Notes under the pieces: model-generated
Seen by the model: the letters and a program-made list of their open reading frames with translations, nothing else
Databases searched by the model: none
What the model was told of the DNA's origin: nothing
Source of the DNA: Lumbricus terrestris
Lineage: Eukaryota > Annelida > Clitellata > Crassiclitellata > Lumbricidae
DNA length: 64,000 nucleotides
Assembly: GCA_949752735.1 (NCBI GenBank)
Contig: OX457036.1
Coordinates: 14,575,516-14,639,515, forward strand
Reading direction: 5' to 3'
Translations under genes and position numbers: made by a program
Part shown: positions 58,530 to 64,000 of the stretch, one piece after another
Layout of the letters: every line of letters begins with the position of its first letter
How positions within the stretch are numbered: the first letter of the stretch is position 1

Positions 58530-58731
58530 TATAGCGCCCCTTCAAACTCTCTACACAGCGGCGCTCCAGACTACAGCGCGGACACTACATCCGAGTTTCA
58601 CGCCGAAGAGCCCGAGCAATTGCGAGTGAAGGACTTGTTCAAGGGCCCTACGCGGCGGTTTGAGGTGGATTCGAACCTGGAGCTCTCTAGCTACAGGGCA
58701 CCGACGCCACCACTGCGTAACTGCGCCCCAC
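58530..58731 (-). repeat. tRNA-derived SINE, family 1, copy 4
   Basis: Minus-strand copy. Head GTGGGGCGCAGTTACGCAG, box B at 58677-58667 (GGTTCGAATCC), core CCTTGAACAAGTCCTTC, tail GAGTTTGAAGGGGCGCTATA, then an A/T-rich tail on its 3' side. Confidence 0.85.
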
Positions 58732-58859
58732 TAGAACCCACTCTTCTGACCATCATATATTTCCATTGTCTGTTTGTATTGTTTGCAATGCAACGGGTTG
58801 CGGTTTGTCATCACAGTTGATAATAAGCGAAGATAATTAGATACATGATGACACGTCAA

Positions 58860-58940
58860 GTTTCAATTTAGAACAACAGCAATTGAATCAACAACAACAG
58901 TTAGAACAACAACAGTAGCAGCAAAAACAACAACAGGAAG
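58860..58940. repeat. CAA/CAG-rich low-complexity patch
   Basis: AACAACAACAG-type units, degenerate. Confidence 0.7.
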
Positions 58941-59139
58941 ACACATCCTTCAGAAAAGATGGACATCCAGTTGACAGGTGTCTGCATGCAGATTGTTACC
59001 AAACACGTTCTGCTTCTTGAGAATCAATCAGTTTTTATCAGTTTTTTTTTTATCAGAATACGAACTGACAAGTGACAACGTATTATACCCAATGCAGTAA
59101 ACTGCATGTGTATAACGTACCCGCCGGAAGTGGGTCCGC

Positions 59140-59520
59140 TGTCTGCCCGTCCGTCCGTCCGTCCATTCATCCATCCATCCATCTATCCGTCCGTCCAACC
59201 TAGTCACAAATCCACTCAGCTCGTAACTCACCCACTCATCCATGTATCCATGCACCATCCACCCAAGCACACCATATCCCAGTAAATTCTACCCATCCAC
59301 CCTAATCCACAATCACCCATACATCCACACATTCAACCATCGATCCATCCACCACCCACCCGTCCACCAAATCCCACCTACCCAACTACTCGAATTCCCC
59401 ACACTCATCCGAATTCCCCAACCGAATCCCTACTTACACATCTACCCATTCACTCGCCCACCTACCCATCCACCCATCCACCTACCCATTCACCCATCCA
59501 TCCATCCAATCAAACATTCA
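59140..59520. repeat. CCAT/CCGT/CCAC degenerate microsatellite
   Basis: CCGT/CCAT at the left (59145-59200), then imperfect CCATCCACCCATCC sequence to 59515. Confidence 0.85.
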
Positions 59521-59748
59521 ACACCAATATATATATACCACGTACGCATGATATACTATGTATGCACATTGCACAATGCACAACGCATACAATGTTTTAT
59601 TTATGTAAGCGCTTTTTAACGCATTATTGCATCATGTGCATTACTGTCAGCATTATTACCTCACAACCGCACATCTAATCTATTACAGTTAACGCGAACA
59701 CATCACCATAAATCAAAAGCTAATTCTGGTGTTCAGAATTTTATTTAC

Positions 59749-59931
59749 CTTACGGCCGACGAAGCTGGCGGCTGCTTCCCGCAGAGCATCGATCGTTGAC
59801 CGCCTGGCGAAGGGTTCAGACGGGGCTCTGAGGTTGACCGTCTCACGGGCGTATCCACCCTGCAACTGGACGCTGATCGGGGGCTCCTGGCCACCGTTGT
59901 GCACCGCAGATGGTGAAGTGGGAGAAAGCAT
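59749..59931 (-). CDS. Possible host coding exon, 61 codons, first exon
   Basis: The frame starts MLSPTSPSAVHNGGQEPP and ends STIDALREAAASFVGRK exactly at AAG/GTAAAT, a good splice donor (phase 0). An alternative donor GTAAGG lies five bases upstream. Composition is GC-richer and protein-like, unlike the repeats around it. The N-terminal half is Pro/Ser-rich and probably disordered, and the C-terminal half is predicted helical with basic residues. No family could be named. If real, the gene continues towards lower coordinates on the minus strand, through an intron that contains simple repeats. The ATG is preceded by GGCATC and no in-frame alternative is needed. Confidence 0.4.
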
Positions 59932-61340
59932 GATGCCAGCCGAAAATCAGTTTTCGAATCGCTTACTGAATAGTCAACAACGAGGCCTACTCGGGGAAAA
60001 CTCGGGAGTTATAATCCACCTCACTCAACAGTGGGAATGGGGGTAATGCTTTACCCCAATTCCAATCCACAGTGTCTTTTCTGCGTTTTCCAGACGACAA
60101 ACACCTCGTTGAGAAAGAATGGGCTGTCTTAAAAACGATCCTAGGTACACAGACGTACACCTCTGTGGCTGCTATAGGCCTACGTTGTTCCGGCTTCCAA
60201 AATATAGGCCCTATATTTATCTCGACAGGCTACAACATTTATAACTATTACGTTCTATATAATATACGCCGCACACCACTTCTAACCTAACAATGCAACG
60301 TCAGTTTGGGGTCCCCCGGCACCTGCACCCTCCCCTCAAAACCTATAATAATATTATACCTCACCGTGCACCGTATAATAACCAATATTTCCCTCCAACC
60401 ATCCCTCCCTCCTCCCTCCATCAGCGTAGGCTAATCATTGCCACCTAATTGTACCGTAGATCTTTAGCCGGCGGGTTGACTCAAGGCAACTTGCCGCATG
60501 CATCGGCGAGCATATAGGCGTTTTTACTGGTGGCTATAGGCTTACTCTACCGTGACTAGATCCCGTATATTTTCATATCGTAAAAACAAGATTGGACGTT
60601 AAATCTCAATTGTTAGCTTGATACTCTGCCGAGTTGTGATCCTATGAAGAAACGAGTACTTGATTAAATTCTTAGCTTAATGGCACACTGTCGCTACCGG
60701 TCAAGGCTGATACAATGCAAAAAATGAGAACTCAGGGCAACACCCAGGGTGAGGATTACCGGGGGGGGGGGCTGAGGGGTTCAACCCCAATCTTTTTAAG
60801 GCTCCCATAGTAAAGTCTTCTTTTCAAAAACCAACTTCAAGTGGATCGTAATCTGGCTCTCAGTTATTATCTACAATTAATTCTCATACTGGCAACGCTA
60901 GAGGTCCGATAGTTTTTGTTGTTGTTGAAAAATGTCTTCTCACAAAAGCAAAATAACCTAATTACACTCTTGATACACAAAGTGAAATTGAGAAAGTTAC
61001 ATTCAGTCACCTCCACGGCAACAGGCTATAGGCCTACCCATGTTCTTAATTTCTTCTTATGAAACTTTCAAGCTCTTGCTAAAAAAAGTATCCGTGGCGG
61101 TCGCGGCCATTGTGTTTCTCCTCTCGTGCTAAATATCTATACGGGCGCCCAGAGGTAGCCTTTCATTGGCTGGAGATAGTACAAATTGGCGGTTATAATT
61201 ATTCGTTATGAATGGTGCGGTACATTCAGAAACACTTGCAGCTGCAATTTAGCGCAGTCTTCCGACAAAGAGAAACTTTTAACATGACCCTAAGGCCGAG
61301 GCCGTAAACTGCTATTGACCCAACGCGATCTGCATAATTA
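59932..61340. other. Upstream of the possible exon; unassigned
   Basis: Contains the dispersed repeat at 60769-60812 (GCTGAGGGGTTCAACCCC and GGCTCCCATAGTAAAG, partner of 33178-33235) and C/T-rich sequence at 60300-60430. No other exon is recognised. Confidence 0.35.
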
Positions 61341-61347
61341 TATAATA

Positions 61348-61560
61348 ACTAGCTGATCTACCCGGCGTTGCCCGGGAAATTTCGATTTTTAGTTCCCAGC
61401 CACCCCTGACCCCGCTCCCACGCCGCCCTTCTCACCTCGTCTTACATCGGCCCAATCCCGATCCCACTCTGGTCGCCATTCCCACCTCACCTTCTTCCAT
61501 CGGCCCCACCCGGTCCAACCACTTTGAGTGCCCAGCGTTGCCCGTGACATTTAGGTTTTC
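61348..61560 (+). repeat. Dispersed ACTAGCTG-CCGGCGTTGC repeat, copy 2
   Basis: AACTAGCTGATCTACCCGGC then GTTGCCCGGGAAATTTCG at 61348-61385. A second partial unit at 61533-61560 (CCCAGCGTTGCCCGTGACAT) suggests tandem duplication. Partner of 20763-20815. Confidence 0.5.
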
Positions 61561-62086
61561 AGTCCAACCCATGCAGTTCACACCCGTCCATGTTTGCGCT
61601 ATTATAGTCAGCATTTTTGCGAAACCGCGTGTCAAAAGACCTGGCCTCGTCGAAAAAAAGAGGTTAAAAATCTATTGGTTCGTTAAAAACCGATCGGCGA
61701 AAACTATTGCGTCTTAAATAGGCTAGTGATACATATACGGTGTAGATATTAATTAACGCCACAAAGCGTTATAATTTTAAAATCGGCGGTGACGTCATTA
61801 ATGTACTGGTTTCAATCATCAATAATTATATCATCGATGGTTTCAATGTCTGTTGAAAATATGGTTGAAAGCAAATAAAATGGCGTCTTAAACACAGCGT
61901 TAGGATTGGATGGAAAATGAAATGTTTCAATCTCGGGAAGCGGTAAGATTTTTGGATCGCGAAGCCCGATAGTGTTCCCCGGTGATGCTAAAAAGTATTT
62001 TTGTAAATATTGAGAAAAATCGGTCAGGTGGATAAAAAGAAAACTGGTTCATTAAAATGTAACAACTTGATTTTATAGGTTTAGAT

Positions 62087-63608
62087 CAGTGTATCGCAAA
62101 CTGTGTGCCGCGGCACACTAGTGTGCCGCGTGAGATTTCAGGTGTGCCGCGAGAGAAACCTAAAATTTGTAGTCTTTTAAATGACTTTAGAAGAAATTAT
62201 TTCATAAATATGATAAATACAATTTTCGGCTTCCCATTGTTTTTATGTTTAAGAATAGTTTCTCCTCAGTTATTCGATGTCAAGTGATCAAAGTAAAAAC
62301 TCTAGTGACGTTGTTCTACTGATTCTACTCTATGTTATTTACTCTTTTCGACGTCATTATTATGGAGTATCAGCGTCTGCACTGATGGCGCACCCACAAT
62401 GCAAGGTCGAAAAAAAGGATTTGCAGCGCATGTTTTGAATCGTAATCCGCATGTGAAGATTGTGCATTGCATGATTCATCGGGAAGTTTTGGTGTCTAAA
62501 GTTCTGCCAGAACAGCTTGCAAAAACAATGAGTGAAATCATCAAAGTCGTTAATTACGTCAAGTCAAATCCGTTACGATCCAGACTTTTTGCTAGCTTAT
62601 GCGAGGCAATGGATTCAGATCACAAGTGTCTGCTATATCATACAGACGAACGGTGGCTTTCGAAAGGAAAAGTGCTCGCACGTGTTCTCGTTCTGCGAAC
62701 TGAAATCGTTTCCTTTATTACTGATACTGTGACTTCTGGTTTTGAATTTCTTCACGACGAAATTTGGTGGCTTGAAGTTACATTCCTCAACGACCTTTTC
62801 GAAAGGTTGAACACCTTAAATTTGAGTCTTCAAGGCGCAAAAGAAAACATAATCACAATCACAGGGAAACTTAAGGCATTCAGCGAAAAGTTACAACTGT
62901 GGATTAGGAATACAAGCAATTCACACCTTGACTGTTTTCCAGGTATCGATGCTTCTCCACACAAGAGCATGCTAATTGGAAAAATTAGAGAGACGCTGGA
63001 AAATCTCGCGTTAGCATTCGCCAAATACTTTCCTTCACTGGAGACAAAAGAGTATGAATGGGTCATCAATCCATTCGTAAATCACGAATGTACCGGTCTA
63101 ACGATGGCTGAAGAAGAGAGTCTCATCGATCTTAAGAACGATCTGGTTCACAGAGGCTCTTTCGCTGATCAAGAGTTGTCAGCCTTTTGGATCTCAATTC
63201 TTAGCCAATATCCAGACTTGAGCACGATAGCAATCAAGTGTTTGCTGCCGTTTGGATCGTCTTACCTCTGCGAAGTTGAATTTTCTGTTCTAACAGAAAT
63301 GAAATCGAAAAAACGAGAGCGACTACAGATGGTGGATGATGAAATGCGTGTCTGCTTGTCAGCTATCGAACCGCGTCTTGAGTTAATATGCTCTCGTAAA
63401 CAAGCTCATTCGTCGCATTAGTGATGATTATTCAATGAAAAATGTGCTCTAGTTTCGCTATTGCTAGACTAAAATGACAAGCTAAAAATATGACAAACTG
63501 TAATTATTGCCGTTGGCTTTGCAATTGTAATAAATTTTAATTAGTGTGCCGCGATACAAAATTTATCTGCTGAGTGTGCCGGGAGTTAAAAAAGTTTGCG
63601 AGACACTG
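62087..63608 (+). mobile_element. hAT transposon, ZBED5-like, internally deleted
   Basis: 1522 bp flanked by the perfect 8-bp duplication GTTTAGAT (62079-62086 and 63609-63616), the size made by hAT transposases. Ends are CAGTGTATCGCAAACT and, inverted, CAGTGTCTCGCAAACT. Subterminal GTGTGCCGCG words occur at least three times near the left end, including a GTGTGCCGCGGCACAC palindrome at 62102-62117, and twice near the right end. They are likely transposase binding sites. The transposase lacks its N-terminal part. Confidence 0.92.
62399..63421 (+). CDS. hAT transposase, C-terminal two-thirds (ZBED5/SCAND3-like)
   Basis: 340 codons from the first ATG; the frame is open from 62309. Just upstream of the ATG the frame reads VCTDGAPTM, which contains the second catalytic Asp of hAT enzymes. 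Then come KKGFAAHVLNRNPHVK, IVHCMIHRE (21-29, conserved Cys and His), RWLSKGKVL (85-93) and a C-terminal dimerisation region (about 258-325) with YLCEVEFSVL, where Glu292 fits the catalytic Glu. The BED zinc finger and first catalytic Asp are missing, compared with about 600-700 residues in the family. No stop or frameshift is present, so the deletion may be recent. It might act as a truncated DNA-binding-deficient partner, but no activity can be claimed. Confidence 0.85.
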   Translation: MQGRKKGFAAHVLNRNPHVKIVHCMIHREVLVSKVLPEQLAKTMSEIIKVVNYVKSNPLRSRLFASLCEAMDSDHKCLLYHTDERWLSKGKVLARVLVLRTEIVSFITDTVTSGFEFLHDEIWWLEVTFLNDLFERLNTLNLSLQGAKENIITITGKLKAFSEKLQLWIRNTSNSHLDCFPGIDASPHKSMLIGKIRETLENLALAFAKYFPSLETKEYEWVINPFVNHECTGLTMAEEESLIDLKNDLVHRGSFADQELSAFWISILSQYPDLSTIAIKCLLPFGSSYLCEVEFSVLTEMKSKKRERLQMVDDEMRVCLSAIEPRLELICSRKQAHSSH

Positions 63609-63618
63609 GTTTAGATTA

Positions 63619-63626
<8 letters not shown>

Positions 63627-63653
<27 letters not shown>
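63627..63653. repeat. (TA)n microsatellite
   Basis: Short TA run next to the hAT target site. Confidence 0.9.
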
Positions 63654-63656
<3 letters not shown>

Positions 63657-63749
63657 GCGTTTTGGGAAAAGCTACAAAATTATACTTATTTTTATCCATG
63701 TTGGCCATAACGGTTAATTAACTCTATGCTGCACCAGAGCGAGGCTGCA

Positions 63750-63905
63750 GACATTACGCCAGCATGACGTGTGACCTTTTAGATGACGTGGCGAAGGTGT
63801 GGGCGCCGCTGATTGGCCAAGAGCGACGCGTGACCTAAAAACAGCGGTAAAAGGTCGCTTCCGATTGGCTGCTGGACCAATCTAGGTCAGTAGGACGAAG
63901 AGACG
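63750..63905 (+). promoter_or_regulatory. Possible promoter at the right edge
   Basis: Within 130 bp there are two CRE-like TGACGT words (63765-63770, 63784-63789), three CCAAT boxes (ATTGG at 63812-63816 and 63864-63868, CCAAT at 63877-63881) and three nuclear-receptor half sites (TGACCT at 63772-63777 and 63831-63836, AGGTCA at 63884-63889), with raised CpG. Such clustering is promoter-like. The direction and the gene are not visible, since the window ends 100 bp further on. Confidence 0.35.
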
Positions 63906-64000
63906 CAAAGAGGTGAAACCGACGAGAAAGACTAGGCCATCTTTTTGAATAGAAATTCGTTTAAAACTAAGTTTTCGGGCATCTAAATTAATAAGGAAGT

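Noticed and set aside
63627..63653. TATA box in the TA run
   Set aside because: A simple dinucleotide repeat over 100 bp from the candidate motif cluster; no directional support.

Overview
This is eukaryotic, intron-bearing, repeat-dominated DNA. The evidence is non-LTR retrotransposons of two clades, hAT and Tc1/mariner transposons, tRNA-derived SINEs, a 152-bp satellite, very long microsatellites and minisatellites, and only isolated possible exons with splice-donor consensus. No operon, rRNA gene, CRISPR array or prokaryotic gene was seen. The repeat types and the abundance of the palindrome TAGGCCTA suggest a marine invertebrate (echinoderm, other invertebrate deuterostome or mollusc). 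The species cannot be fixed from the sequence alone.

Layout. At 249-2214 lies a 5'-truncated RTE/BovB-like LINE with a 10-bp target duplication, followed by a tRNA-SINE. From 3.7 to 20.5 kb there is a swarm of an unfamiliar foldback-like DNA element. Its ends are arrays of the word GGACATTAGCCCCC on one side and the inverse on the other. Eight copies have direct 8-9 bp target duplications, and the copies include nested, partly duplicated and internally inverted forms. They sit among CAGA, CATA, CAT and ATT microsatellites, SINEs and older repeats. At 21.3-26.3 kb is a 152-bp satellite (about 33 monomers) with higher-order duplications of 13 and 10 monomers. At 27-28.3 kb are CA and 14-bp minisatellites. 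At 29.05-32.6 kb is a CR1/L2-type LINE with an uninterrupted 1080-codon endonuclease/reverse-transcriptase ORF on the minus strand. From 33.6 to 38.6 kb there are CTG, GA, CAGA, ACC/ACG and CA arrays plus a second, smaller foldback element. At 39.3-40.3 kb are two mariner-type MITEs. At 41.5-44.1 kb is a 2.55-kb array of a 10-bp unit that is open in all six frames. At 45.4-46.7 kb is a CpG-containing possible promoter and first exon, then a mariner-like element with inverted repeats of about 210 bp. From 47.8 to 59.5 kb there are many simple repeats, LINE tails, a degraded mariner carrying an antisense transposase fossil, and a SINE. A plausible host coding exon lies on the minus strand at 59749-59931. 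At 62.1-63.6 kb is a hAT/ZBED5-like element with an 8-bp target duplication and an intact but N-terminally deleted transposase ORF. The right edge (63.75-63.9 kb) has CCAAT, CRE-like and nuclear-receptor half-site motifs and may be a promoter.

The genes do not form a pathway. Nearly all recognisable coding sequence belongs to selfish elements, and most long open frames are artefacts of stop-free low-complexity DNA. The window's main interest is repeat biology: the foldback family, the self-duplicating tandem arrays, and the repeated association of mobile elements with microsatellites.
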